DNA of 63,320 nt from Opitutales bacterium (GTDB lineage Bacteria > Verrucomicrobiota > Verrucomicrobiia > Opitutales > Oceanipulchritudinaceae): NCBI GenBank assembly GCA_007133065.1, contig SLNJ01000005.1:1-63320 (forward strand), given 5' to 3'. The number at the start of each line of letters is the position of its first letter. Position 1 is the first letter of the stretch. The translations under genes were made by a program, and so were the position numbers. The notes beneath the pieces are model-generated. The model was not told the origin of the DNA, made no database searches, and was given only the letters and a program-made list of their open reading frames with translations. Positions 7,841 through 17,447 of the stretch are shown piece by piece.

Positions 7841-10030
7841 ATGAGCATTCGCATTCTCCAGACTATTCTTCTGTGCCTTCCAGTGCTGACCGCTGCGGCG
7901 GCGTTCGGCAACGAGCCGGTGCGCGATCGATATGTCGAGGCACAACTGGTTTCCTCGGCTGCAGCAGTGCAGCCGGGGCAATCTTTCTGGGTTGCGTTGC
8001 GACTCGCTCATGACGAGGGCTGGCACACCTACTGGAAGGAGTCGACGACGGGGTATCCACCCAAAATCGACTGGGAGCTTCCCGAAGGGTGGGAGGCCGG
8101 TGCTATCCGGTGGCCGACACCGCGTGTCTACACGACCGGGCACATCGTCGACTACGTTTTCGAGGACGAGGTCCTTCTTCCCGTTGAGATGGTGGTGCCG
8201 GAGGAGGTTCGCGAATCGCAGGTCACGTTGCGCGCGTCCGTTGAGTGGTTGATGTGCGAGGAGATCTGCATCCCCGGGGACGCCCGGTTATCGCTCACCA
8301 TACCGGTCGCCAGTGCGGAGTCCGCTGCTCATTCTGAGTGGGCGGAAGCGATCGAGCGTGCGGTCGCCGATCTCCCTGTGGAGCTGCCCGAATGGGAGAC
8401 AACGGCACATCATGACGGAGACCGGATGTGGCTTGTCTTGCGGAACGCCGGTTCGAACCACGAACCTGAGGAGCTCTATTTTTTCTCGGACAACCGCATG
8501 GTGGTTCCGGAGGAGCGGCAGCGCATCGAGCGCGTCGACGATACGACCTGGATCATCTCGCTGGAACGTTCTCCGGAAGCTCCATCGGATCCGCAGCGGA
8601 TGACCGGTGTGCTCCGCAGCGAGAACGGGTGGCGCCCGGATGGCTCGCTGCCCGGAATGCGCGTGGACGCTTCGCTGGTTGCCGACGTGCCGGGCGCGTT
8701 AGGGGCGGCAGGGGCATCGCCTGCCTCCCAAAATCTTTTCTCGGGCGGATTCCTCGGATTCGCCGGAGTGATGGGACTCGCCTTTCTGGGCGGGCTCATT
8801 CTGAATCTCATGCCGTGCGTATTTCCGGTTCTCGGGCTCAAGGTGATGGGATTTGTCAAGCAAGCCGGAGAGGCGAGGGGGCGGATCGTGCTGCACGGCC
8901 TGACATTCACCGCGGGCGTGTTGCTCAGCTTCTGGTTGCTGGCGGTTGCTATCATCCTCCTGCGCTCGGGCGGACAAAGCCTCGGATGGGGGTTTCAACT
9001 TCAATCACCGGTCTTTGTATTCGCGATTACCATCGTACTCTTCGCCTTTGCGTTGAACTTGAGCGGGTTGTTCGAATTCGGTGAATCCGCGGTGGGTGTC
9101 GGCAGCCGCTTCCTGCAGCGGCCCGGCCTGAACGGTTCGTTTTTCAGCGGCGTTCTTGCAACGGTTGTGGCGACGCCGTGCGCGGCACCGTTTCTGGCGC
9201 CGGCGCTCGGGGCGGCATTCGCAATCCCCCCCGCCGAATCGTTTATCGTGTTCACGATGATCGCGCTGGGGTTGTCGGCGCCGTATCTGATCATGAGCCT
9301 GTTCCCGGGTTTGATGAAATACCTTCCGCGACCGGGAGAGTGGATGCTCACATTCAAGCAGTTCATGGCGTTTCCTCTTTACGCTACGGTTGGCTTCCTC
9401 CTTTGGGTTCTGGCCGGCCAACTGGTCCCTGAGCGCTACGGACACTTTGCTCTGCTCTGGCTTTTTCTCGGGCTCGTGCTCATCGCGCTTGCCGCATGGA
9501 TGTACGGGCGTTACGGCACGGCGAAGCGAACGCCGCGCGTGCGGCGCATCGCACGGGTGGCGACCCTTCTGTTGCTCGGCGGAGGGATCCTGGCGGCGTA
9601 CCCCGCCGAACGGACCGGCGATGATCCGCTCGCCGTAGAGTGGCGGGACTGGTCCAAGGAGCGGGAAGAACGACTCCTCGATGAGGGCAACATCCTCTAC
9701 GTCGATTTTACCGCGCGGTGGTGTGCGACCTGTCTGACGAACAAGATGAATGTGTTCCGTTCGCGCCGCGTCCTCGAGCGATTCCGCGAACTCGAGGTCG
9801 TGGCGCTCCAGGCCGACTGGACGAACCGCGACGACCGAATCACCGACGAGCTTGCGAGCTACGGCCGATCGGCGATCCCCTTCAATGTGGTGTACGCCCC
9901 CGGATTGGACGAGCCGATCATCCTTCCCGAACTGCTGACTCCAGGGATCGTATTGGACGCGCTGGAGCGTGCGGAAGCCGCCGCGCAGCGCGACCAGCAG
10001 GCGGTTTTCGCGAAGGGTGAAGATGCCTGA
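7841..10030 (+). CDS. dsbD: Thiol:disulfide interchange protein DsbD/ScsB family
   Basis: 729 residues. Three parts match DsbD: a signal peptide and an N-terminal periplasmic Ig-like domain with a CEEIC cysteine pair (about residues 142-146); a membrane core of about eight helices with the paired cysteines Cys326 (MPCVFP) and Cys447 (TPCAAP); and a C-terminal thioredoxin-like domain with WCATC (Cys628, Cys631). It carries electrons from cytoplasmic thioredoxin across the membrane to reduce periplasmic disulfides or feed cytochrome c maturation and methionine sulfoxide reductases. The large N-terminal domain is more like ScsB than E. coli DsbD. ATG 7841 has no ribosome site. The gene is followed 144 bases on by the macroglobulin gene in the same direction. 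Confidence 0.92.
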   Translation: MSIRILQTILLCLPVLTAAAAFGNEPVRDRYVEAQLVSSAAAVQPGQSFWVALRLAHDEGWHTYWKESTTGYPPKIDWELPEGWEAGAIRWPTPRVYTTGHIVDYVFEDEVLLPVEMVVPEEVRESQVTLRASVEWLMCEEICIPGDARLSLTIPVASAESAAHSEWAEAIERAVADLPVELPEWETTAHHDGDRMWLVLRNAGSNHEPEELYFFSDNRMVVPEERQRIERVDDTTWIISLERSPEAPSDPQRMTGVLRSENGWRPDGSLPGMRVDASLVADVPGALGAAGASPASQNLFSGGFLGFAGVMGLAFLGGLILNLMPCVFPVLGLKVMGFVKQAGEARGRIVLHGLTFTAGVLLSFWLLAVAIILLRSGGQSLGWGFQLQSPVFVFAITIVLFAFALNLSGLFEFGESAVGVGSRFLQRPGLNGSFFSGVLATVVATPCAAPFLAPALGAAFAIPPAESFIVFTMIALGLSAPYLIMSLFPGLMKYLPRPGEWMLTFKQFMAFPLYATVGFLLWVLAGQLVPERYGHFALLWLFLGLVLIALAAWMYGRYGTAKRTPRVRRIARVATLLLLGGGILAAYPAERTGDDPLAVEWRDWSKEREERLLDEGNILYVDFTARWCATCLTNKMNVFRSRRVLERFRELEVVALQADWTNRDDRITDELASYGRSAIPFNVVYAPGLDEPIILPELLTPGIVLDALERAEAAAQRDQQAVFAKGEDA

Positions 10031-10174
10031 GACAGGACATCGGAACCCGGGGTCATGGAGCGAGAAACCGGAGTTCGTCGGAAATTGACGGGGGGCTGAA
10101 CGCCCATCGCAAGGCTGGCGTGGGGCCTCCGAATTTGATTTCCCTTCAGCCGCGATTGCTTCAGGATCGGCTCA

Positions 10175-13100
10175 TTGAGAGTTCGTTTGATCAAACGTTC
10201 GCGTTCGGATTGTCCCGACGGTTCAGAGTATCGGGCGTCCACTCGTGTGCCAGTCGTTCGATTGGCGGGCGTCCCCGCTGTTGTTAGCGGGTGGCATCTG
10301 CCATCGTTGCTGGTGATGCTCGTGGCGATGGCGCCGTTGTGCGCAGGGGTTGAATCGGTTGGCGAGGAAGCCCATGTGGATGGGGATCCGCCAACACGAA
10401 TCGAGTCGGATGTTCCCGGTGCGGCGGATTTGTCCGCCCAATTTCGCGATCTGGATCGTACATGGCGCAACGCGCCGGCGACGTTGGAACAACCATGGGT
10501 GCGGCGACTCGTCATTTCGGCCCTCTCCAGTCTTGCCGAGACGCTCGCTGTTCCCGGAGGACGGCCGCCTCGCTTGTGGGCGGAAGTTCATGAGTCGCTC
10601 GGCGATTACTACTTGACCCGGGCGGCCGACCGGGTGACCGCCCTCTGGCATTTCGAGAAGGCGCTGGCGTGGTGGGGTGGATCGCGCGAGATCGAGCCGG
10701 CTCGCGAACGTTATCTCAACATCGTCTGGCGTCTTTCCACGGAATCAGGTGATGCTGAAACGGTTTATCCGCTTGTTCCCATGCGTCTGCTGGAGAATGC
10801 GCGGGCCCTGGCTGAGACGCCGGAGGAGCGTGCCCGGGTTCACTTGCTGCTGGCGCGCGCCTATCGGCGGCTGCCTGGCCGCCTCCAGCAACCCGAGCGT
10901 ATCCGTGCCGAATTTGAACACGCCCTTGCCGCCGATCCGGGGGGAGAGCGGTATGTGAAGATTCTCTTCCACTTCGCCGAGTGGGCCGCGACGGCGGGGA
11001 CAGCTTTTTTCGATGATCAAGGCGACCCCCTGCTCGAACCGGACTACGAGCTCGCACTCGACTGTTACGCGAGGATCATCGCGGCCGACCCGGGCGGGGA
11101 ATCCCAGGATCGTGCCCGCGCCGAGCGGGCGATCGAAGCGATTCGCAGACCGGTTCTGGAGATTGGTGTTCCCGTGACCTACCCTCCTGGCACGGAGCCT
11201 CAAATCCACCTGCGCTGGCGGAACCTGGAATCGGTACGCGTCCGTGTGTTTCCGATCCAGTTGACGGAGAGCCCCGGTTTGGACGAACGGTTTTCGGAGT
11301 CTGATCGGTGGGTTGAAAGATTGACGGTCCCGGCGGACTTGGATCCCGTGATCACTGCGGAGCTCGACCTTTCACCGCGACTCCCGCATTACTACGGCGA
11401 GGAGGTATTGCGGCTCTCAGATGAACTCCAGGACGGCGCTTACCTGGTTCGCGCGAGCGATCCCGACGGCGGAACGAATGCCCGGGAGCTCTTGTTGATT
11501 TCCGACGCCGTGCTTGTGGTGATGATGAGACCCCGTCACCTGCACGGGTACTTGGCGGATGCGGTCACCGGGGCACCGATTCCGGATGCTCCGGTCCGTG
11601 TGTGGCAGGCGGAGCGCCCGCCGGCTTCCGGCGAACCGGCATCCAGGGCCGGAATTCGGTTGCGTACGGATGGATCCGGGTTGTTCTCGCTTGAATTCTC
11701 CGAGCAGAAAAAGGAGTCGCAGCTTCTGGTCGTTGCGGGAAGCGGGCTCCGGCAGGGATTCGCGACGGCTTCCATATCCCCTGAGGAGTCGATTCCGGCA
11801 GACGCAGTTCTGGCCTACGCATTTGCGGCGCGTCCGCAGTATAAGATCGGCGACACCGTTCACTGGAAGGCGATCCTGCGTCGCGGTGACAGCCGCGGGT
11901 ACACCGTCCTGCGTACGACTGACTTGGCGTGGCGGATTTTTGACCCCCTGGAGCGGATCGTCGCGGAGGGCGTGGACGACAGCAGCGCGCATGGCAGTGT
12001 TCACGGGGCTCTGGAGCTCGGCAGTGGATGGGCTGAGGGAGTCTACCGGATCGCGTTCAGTCCGCCGCATTCCGAAGCGTGGACCACGCCGACTGAGGTA
12101 TTTCGGGTCGAGGGATACCGGCATCGGGAACTGCAGATGAACCTGACGCTGCATTCCGGTTCCACTCTGGATCCCGGTGCTGTTTTATCCGGAGCGGTTC
12201 AGGTGGCGTTCCGGGCGTCCGACGAACCGGTTTCACAAGCTCCGATCGATTTGACCATCGTCAAGCGCCCGTTTGATTACAATCCCGGTACGGTCAATTT
12301 GTCCGGAGACGAGGATTCTGACGCGAGTCCGCTAGCTGGGGAGGTTGTCTATCGCGAAACGGTGGAGAGCGATCCGCGGGGGTTGGCCGGTTTCTACTAT
12401 GAGACGTCGTTGCGGGTCGATCGTGATTACGAGTACCGGGTCCGAGCCCGCATGGCTGACTCTTCCGGCCGGGTGTTACGAGCCGAGCGGGTGGCGTGGG
12501 TGACGCGACTGGGGCACCATGCGGAGGTTCGTGTTCCGCACCGGATCTTTCGGCCGAACGAACCGGTCGATTTGAGCATCACGACCCGGGACGCGGGCGG
12601 GGAGGCGGTGTCGGTGGCCGGTGTGCTTCGCATCACGCGTGAAGAGTGGCGCGAGGTCTGGGTCGATCGGCGGGGACGGGAGATCTCCGGCCGCGAACTG
12701 CGTCAGCTCCGGGGCCGGTCGGGCGGATTCTTCTCGTTCGGGCCGAGTCCCGGAGACTACATGCTCGAGCGGGAGGGCTATGACGTCGACGAGGTGACGG
12801 TCCTGTCATTGGAGACGGATGCCGACGGACGACTCATTCATCGGTTCGTGCCCCTCGATCAAGGGTATTATCGGTTCTCATGGATCAGCCGCGATCTGAA
12901 GAACGCACCCGTCAAGGCCGATACCGCGATCTGGGTTGCGGAGCCGGAGCGGACGGACATTGGGTACCGCGGATCAGGCCTCGAGGTGATTGTCGATCGC
13001 GACGCCGTCCGGACCGGCACACAGCTGCCGATCATTGTATCCACGCCGGGGACCCATGGGTACGTGCTTTTTTCCGTGGACCGGGGTACGCTAAGCGGTG

Positions 13101-15925
13101 TTCGAACCCTTCAGATGGAAGGAACCGCGGCGCTGCTCAACATTCCGATCGGACTCGAGCATGTACCCAACGTGTTCTTCAATGCCGTTATGGTTTCCGA
13201 ACAACAGGTGATCTACGATCGCAGGGAAATCAGTGTGATCGCCGGTGACCGAAGCATCGAGGTAATCCTGGAGCCGGATGCGGACGGATACCACCCGGGG
13301 GCGAGCGGGCGATTCGAGATATTGGTCCGTGACCATGCGGGCGATCCGGTGCCGAATGTGGATCTCGCCCTGGCCGTCGTGCCGATGGACTCGGCGGAAG
13401 AGCTGCTGCCGGAGGATGCCCGCGCGATTCGGGATTTTTTCTATGACCGCCGGGTTGCGTATGCGGGGACCATGGTAACATCCCTCGACGAACGGCCGTT
13501 CTTCCGTCTGCGAAGCGATACCGCCGCCGCCGCCTCGACCGATCGCGGGACCATCATTCGACGGGCGGCCGCGGTGTCCCGAAATCGGGAAAATCGCGTT
13601 CGGGGTGCAACAGAAGATACGGCGTTGCGACCCGGTCCGCAGGAGGATGTTGTGGCCACCGCTGCATTGTGGATTCCGGAGCTGCAGAGCGACGAGGCGG
13701 GACGGGCGGTCGCCGAGGTGCGATTTCCCAATGAGCGGATGAATTGGCGTGCGGTGGTGTGGGCGGTCGACTCCGAGACGCGGGTGGGGCAGGGAATCGC
13801 GGAAGTGAGCACGCGCATGCCGCTGACGGCCCGCCTGCAGCATCCGCGCTTTCTTGTAACCGGCGATCACACGACGATTACCGCAGTATTGCAGAACAAG
13901 ACACATGATCCGATGCACGCGGATGTTCGGCTTGTCAGTGAAGAGGAATCGCGGATGGAGGTATCGGATGCACGGCGAACCGTAACGATCGATCCGCACG
14001 GCTTTCAGCGCCTTGAATGGGAGGCACGAGCCGCGGCGACGGGTCCTGTCGGCCTCACGCTCGCAGTGGACGCGGGAAGGTACTCCGATCGTGTGAGCGA
14101 AGTCATTGAGATCCGTGAGCCCGGGCTTGTACGATGGAGCAGTGTGGGCGGCCGGTTGTCGGCTGAACGGATCCTGGTGCACCCTGAGTTCCGCGATGGC
14201 GAACCCGGAGCGCCCGGCAGGCTGGAGGTGTTCGCCAGTCCGGGTTTGGCTGCGGTGCTGGTCGAGTCCGTGGCCGCCCAGATCTCCGCAGCGGATTCGC
14301 GTGTCGAGTCACCGGCTGGAAGTGTGGCGGCGACAGCCGCTGTCGCGCATGCCCTGGAACGGACCGGGTTCGACCGCGGACGGGTTGAGGAGCGCCTGGG
14401 ATCGGAGATTTCCGGTGTCGGGAGCGGGTTCGAGTTGGAGCGCTGGCTCGCGGAACGCGTACATGAGATCGCCGGGAACCGGAGCGAAGCGGGGGGATGG
14501 GGGTGGATTCCGGGCGCCGAGCCGGACTCAGCGACCACAGCCTACGCGCTATGGGCGTTGACGCTCGCCGCTCAGATGAATATTCCCGTCTGCGAATCCG
14601 CTTTGGAGGCGGCCCGGATCTGGCTCAATCGAGCCTTGGTCGATCACAGGGACAGTGCGGCGGTCCAGGCGTGGATGCTGCACGCGCTGGCTCTCAATGC
14701 ATTGCGGGACGCGGAGCAACGTCCCACCCGTTTCGAAGCCCGGACGTTTGTCTCACTGATGCGCAATCGGGAGGTGCTGAGCAACGCCGCGCGCGGGCAC
14801 CTGGCGCTTGCAGCCCGGTTTTTCGGATTCGATGAGGATGCCCGCCTACTGGTCGAGGAACTCCGTGCGTTTGTCCGGCGGGAGGTGAATCCCGATCACA
14901 GGATATTCCTTGCCGACAGCCGCACGGCCGACCCAGTGGCCGCCGTGATCCCGCGCGCTTTCTGGCCCGGGGGGGATGAATTGGCCGGCGATGGGAGCGC
15001 AATCGAGGCGACCGCGCTCGGCCTCTGGACGCTCCTTGAGGCGGATCCGGGCCACGAACTGGTCGATCCCATTGTGGCATGGCTGCTCGCGCGCCGGGAG
15101 AACCGGGATTGGGGGGATGCCCGCGCGAGTGCAATCGCCACGGTCGCCTTGAGTCGCTACCTGTTCCTGAACGACAAAATGGATTCCACGCTCGCGTTTG
15201 AGGTTACGGTCAACGGCCGGGTGCTCTCGGAAGAGAGGGTGACCGTTGAAAACATACTCGACCGTCGCAGCCGATTCGAAGTCCCGCCCGCTTGGGTCGA
15301 AACGGACTCCAACACGATTGTATTCCGCCGCCTGGAGGGCTCTGGTCCTTTGAACTTCAACGTGCGGTCCGGTCGCGAGGTCGCGTTGCCGGACCGGCAC
15401 CTGGAAGGAGATCCGCTTGCGGTTCGCCGGGCCTACAACCGGATCATTGAGCGACAGACACTCCTTGAGGGATACGTGGAAGAACGTATTCCCCTGCTTG
15501 AGGGAGAGCCAATCCGGGTTGGCGACCGGATCGAATCGGTCCTGCGTGTGACAGCAGAAACCGATATTCCGTACCTGCGCTTTGAGGATTTTCGGGCGGC
15601 GGGACTCGAGATCATCCGGCCTCCCGGCACGGACGTGTGGGCGCGGTTCACCCCGCTAGTGCCGCATCATGAGCACACAGGTCCAACACCGACGGCGGTT
15701 CGGAACCAAGCCGCGATTGAGGAGACGATTGCCTTTTACCCCGATTTCGGCCCCAGTTCATTGCGGGGTTATCTGGACCGCCTGCCCGAGGGGATCTGGG
15801 AGTTTCGATACCGTTTGCGGGCCGAGCACGCCGGGGCGTTCCACATACGCCCCACGGTCGTAGAGGCAGTACATGCCCCGGCAATCCGGGCCGATTCCGA
15901 TCCACGGCAGATCGTGGTGGAATGA
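10175..15925 (+). CDS. Alpha-2-macroglobulin family protein without thioester motif
   Basis: Up to 1916 residues. Bacterial alpha-2-macroglobulins trap proteases in the periplasm, often with PBP1C. Here a hydrophobic export segment (about residues 45-60) is followed by a helical, TPR-like region to about 330, MG-type domains (MG2-like near 440-700), the conserved A2M segment A-L-W-I-P-E-L...F-P-N-E-R-M-N-W-R near 1160-1200, and an alpha/alpha-barrel region with GGWGW and TTAYALWAL. The thioester box (C-x-E-Q) expected just before that barrel is absent; the matching stretch near residues 1370-1388 reads E-S-P-A-G-S-V-A-A-T. The start is uncertain: the frame opens with TTG 10175 and has no ATG until inside the signal segment, so a GTG near 10247 or later is possible. 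No PBP1C gene is adjacent. Confidence 0.85.
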   Translation: MRVRLIKRSRSDCPDGSEYRASTRVPVVRLAGVPAVVSGWHLPSLLVMLVAMAPLCAGVESVGEEAHVDGDPPTRIESDVPGAADLSAQFRDLDRTWRNAPATLEQPWVRRLVISALSSLAETLAVPGGRPPRLWAEVHESLGDYYLTRAADRVTALWHFEKALAWWGGSREIEPARERYLNIVWRLSTESGDAETVYPLVPMRLLENARALAETPEERARVHLLLARAYRRLPGRLQQPERIRAEFEHALAADPGGERYVKILFHFAEWAATAGTAFFDDQGDPLLEPDYELALDCYARIIAADPGGESQDRARAERAIEAIRRPVLEIGVPVTYPPGTEPQIHLRWRNLESVRVRVFPIQLTESPGLDERFSESDRWVERLTVPADLDPVITAELDLSPRLPHYYGEEVLRLSDELQDGAYLVRASDPDGGTNARELLLISDAVLVVMMRPRHLHGYLADAVTGAPIPDAPVRVWQAERPPASGEPASRAGIRLRTDGSGLFSLEFSEQKKESQLLVVAGSGLRQGFATASISPEESIPADAVLAYAFAARPQYKIGDTVHWKAILRRGDSRGYTVLRTTDLAWRIFDPLERIVAEGVDDSSAHGSVHGALELGSGWAEGVYRIAFSPPHSEAWTTPTEVFRVEGYRHRELQMNLTLHSGSTLDPGAVLSGAVQVAFRASDEPVSQAPIDLTIVKRPFDYNPGTVNLSGDEDSDASPLAGEVVYRETVESDPRGLAGFYYETSLRVDRDYEYRVRARMADSSGRVLRAERVAWVTRLGHHAEVRVPHRIFRPNEPVDLSITTRDAGGEAVSVAGVLRITREEWREVWVDRRGREISGRELRQLRGRSGGFFSFGPSPGDYMLEREGYDVDEVTVLSLETDADGRLIHRFVPLDQGYYRFSWISRDLKNAPVKADTAIWVAEPERTDIGYRGSGLEVIVDRDAVRTGTQLPIIVSTPGTHGYVLFSVDRGTLSGVRTLQMEGTAALLNIPIGLEHVPNVFFNAVMVSEQQVIYDRREISVIAGDRSIEVILEPDADGYHPGASGRFEILVRDHAGDPVPNVDLALAVVPMDSAEELLPEDARAIRDFFYDRRVAYAGTMVTSLDERPFFRLRSDTAAAASTDRGTIIRRAAAVSRNRENRVRGATEDTALRPGPQEDVVATAALWIPELQSDEAGRAVAEVRFPNERMNWRAVVWAVDSETRVGQGIAEVSTRMPLTARLQHPRFLVTGDHTTITAVLQNKTHDPMHADVRLVSEEESRMEVSDARRTVTIDPHGFQRLEWEARAAATGPVGLTLAVDAGRYSDRVSEVIEIREPGLVRWSSVGGRLSAERILVHPEFRDGEPGAPGRLEVFASPGLAAVLVESVAAQISAADSRVESPAGSVAATAAVAHALERTGFDRGRVEERLGSEISGVGSGFELERWLAERVHEIAGNRSEAGGWGWIPGAEPDSATTAYALWALTLAAQMNIPVCESALEAARIWLNRALVDHRDSAAVQAWMLHALALNALRDAEQRPTRFEARTFVSLMRNREVLSNAARGHLALAARFFGFDEDARLLVEELRAFVRREVNPDHRIFLADSRTADPVAAVIPRAFWPGGDELAGDGSAIEATALGLWTLLEADPGHELVDPIVAWLLARRENRDWGDARASAIATVALSRYLFLNDKMDSTLAFEVTVNGRVLSEERVTVENILDRRSRFEVPPAWVETDSNTIVFRRLEGSGPLNFNVRSGREVALPDRHLEGDPLAVRRAYNRIIERQTLLEGYVEERIPLLEGEPIRVGDRIESVLRVTAETDIPYLRFEDFRAAGLEIIRPPGTDVWARFTPLVPHHEHTGPTPTAVRNQAAIEETIAFYPDFGPSSLRGYLDRLPEGIWEFRYRLRAEHAGAFHIRPTVVEAVHAPAIRADSDPRQIVVE
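10184..10197. promoter_or_regulatory. Perfect 14-bp palindrome near the macroglobulin start
   Basis: CGTTTGATCAAACG is fully self-complementary and lies where the promoter or translation start of the alpha-2-macroglobulin gene should be. It could be a dimeric regulator site; function is inferred only. If translation starts at TTG 10175 the palindrome is inside codons 4-8, which would argue for a later start. Confidence 0.3.
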
Positions 15926-15947
15926 CGGGGATGTTTCACGAACGGGC

Positions 15948-17240
15948 TTACGAGTCCCCGTCGAAGGTGTCCCGGTCGAGCCGGTTCTCCGATTTTGCAA
16001 CGATGCAGCTGACGGTGGCGTCGCCTGTGACGTTCACCGCCGTGCGCACCATATCAAGGATGCGGTCGACACCGATGATGAGCGCGATTCCTTCTACGGG
16101 CAGGCCGACCTGGTTGAGTACCATGGCCAGCATAATCAGCCCTGCTCCCGGGACCCCGGCCGTTCCAATGGATGCCAGGGTCGCAGTAAGGACAACCATC
16201 AGGTAGCCTGTTACGCCGATATCGATGCCGTACGACTGCGCGATGAATACGGTTGCCACCCCCTGCATGATCGCGGTCCCGTCCATGTTGATCGTGGCGC
16301 CGAGCGGCACGGTGAAGGAGCCGATCGACCTGTGAACCCCGAGCTTTTTCTCAACCGTGGCCAGTGTGACCGGAATCGTGGCGGCGCTGCTTGCCGTGCT
16401 GAATCCGAAAATCTGTACGGCCCGGATCTTGCGCAGGAAGCGAATCGGATCGAGCCCGCCGAGTAATCTCAGGAGGAGTGGATATACCAGAAACCCGTGC
16501 AGCACGAGCACGACCAGCACCAGTAGAAAGTATTTTGCCAGCGGGCCGAACGCATCATATCCCTGCGTTGCAAACGTGCGCGCGATCAATGCAAAGACAC
16601 CGTATGGCGCCACCAGCATGACCAGCGTTACGAGTTTCATAATCGCTTCGTTCAGGTCCTTGAAAAACTCCAGCAGGCGTTTGCCGTGGTCTCCGGAAAA
16701 CGAGATGGCGATCCCAAGCAGGATCGCAAAGACGATAATCTGGAGCATATTCCCTTCCGCCATCGCATCGATCGGATTGCGGGGGAAAATCCCGATGATC
16801 ACGTCGACGAGCGCGGGGGGAGCCGACGGCTCGAATGTGGCCGTGACCGCGTCCAGGTCGAATCCGACCCCGGGCCGCACTAGCAGCGCAAGCCCAAGAG
16901 CGAAGGTGATCGCAGCGGAGGTGGTGGCCAAGTACAGCAGGAAGGTTTTCACGCCTACCCTGCCGAGCCTCCGGATGTCGTCGAGCGCGGCCGTTCCACA
17001 AAGCAGAGAGACGAACACGAGAGGGACCACCAGCATTTGCAGGCATGATAGGAATATCTGGCCGATCGCGTGGAGAAGCCCCTCGACCAAGCCCGTGGAG
17101 ATGGCACCGTGAACGACCCCTTCCGGATCGCTTCGTTCCAGGATCAGAAAGAGCAAACACCCCAGCAAAAAGCCGATGCCCATTCCGGCGAGTATCCGGC
17201 GCGTGAGCGCCCCTCGGTCAAGTTCCAGTCCCGTGGTCAT
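15948..17240 (-). CDS. Dicarboxylate/glutamate:cation symporter (DAACS family)
   Basis: 430 residues, many hydrophobic segments, typical length. It imports dicarboxylates or acidic amino acids with Na+ or H+ across the inner membrane. Family motifs: STASSAATIPVT in re-entrant loop HP1, NMDGTA in TM7 (Na+ site), GVPGAG in HP2, and the TM8 block VDRILDMVRTAVNVTGD with the substrate-binding Asp, Arg and Asn positions. Arg in TM8 fits acidic substrates. It converges on the macroglobulin gene (22 bases between stops) and is divergent from fabV. Substrate (succinate/malate versus glutamate/aspartate) cannot be fixed by eye. Confidence 0.92.
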   Translation of the reverse strand: MTTGLELDRGALTRRILAGMGIGFLLGCLLFLILERSDPEGVVHGAISTGLVEGLLHAIGQIFLSCLQMLVVPLVFVSLLCGTAALDDIRRLGRVGVKTFLLYLATTSAAITFALGLALLVRPGVGFDLDAVTATFEPSAPPALVDVIIGIFPRNPIDAMAEGNMLQIIVFAILLGIAISFSGDHGKRLLEFFKDLNEAIMKLVTLVMLVAPYGVFALIARTFATQGYDAFGPLAKYFLLVLVVLVLHGFLVYPLLLRLLGGLDPIRFLRKIRAVQIFGFSTASSAATIPVTLATVEKKLGVHRSIGSFTVPLGATINMDGTAIMQGVATVFIAQSYGIDIGVTGYLMVVLTATLASIGTAGVPGAGLIMLAMVLNQVGLPVEGIALIIGVDRILDMVRTAVNVTGDATVSCIVAKSENRLDRDTFDGDS

Positions 17241-17447
17241 TCCGGAGAACTGGCCGACGGGTGCGGGATACCGCGATCTCCGACTCGAAGGCGATCAGGA
17301 TCCGGCTGTATGCAATCTCTCTTCACCGTAAAGTGCATTCCCGGATCATCGCGGTGAGGCGATTCGGGGCAAGATTCTTTTTCATTTGAACTCTTTCCGA
17401 TATTGCAATACTGCCGTTCGTTTGAGTTTATCGCAATCAGCCGCATG

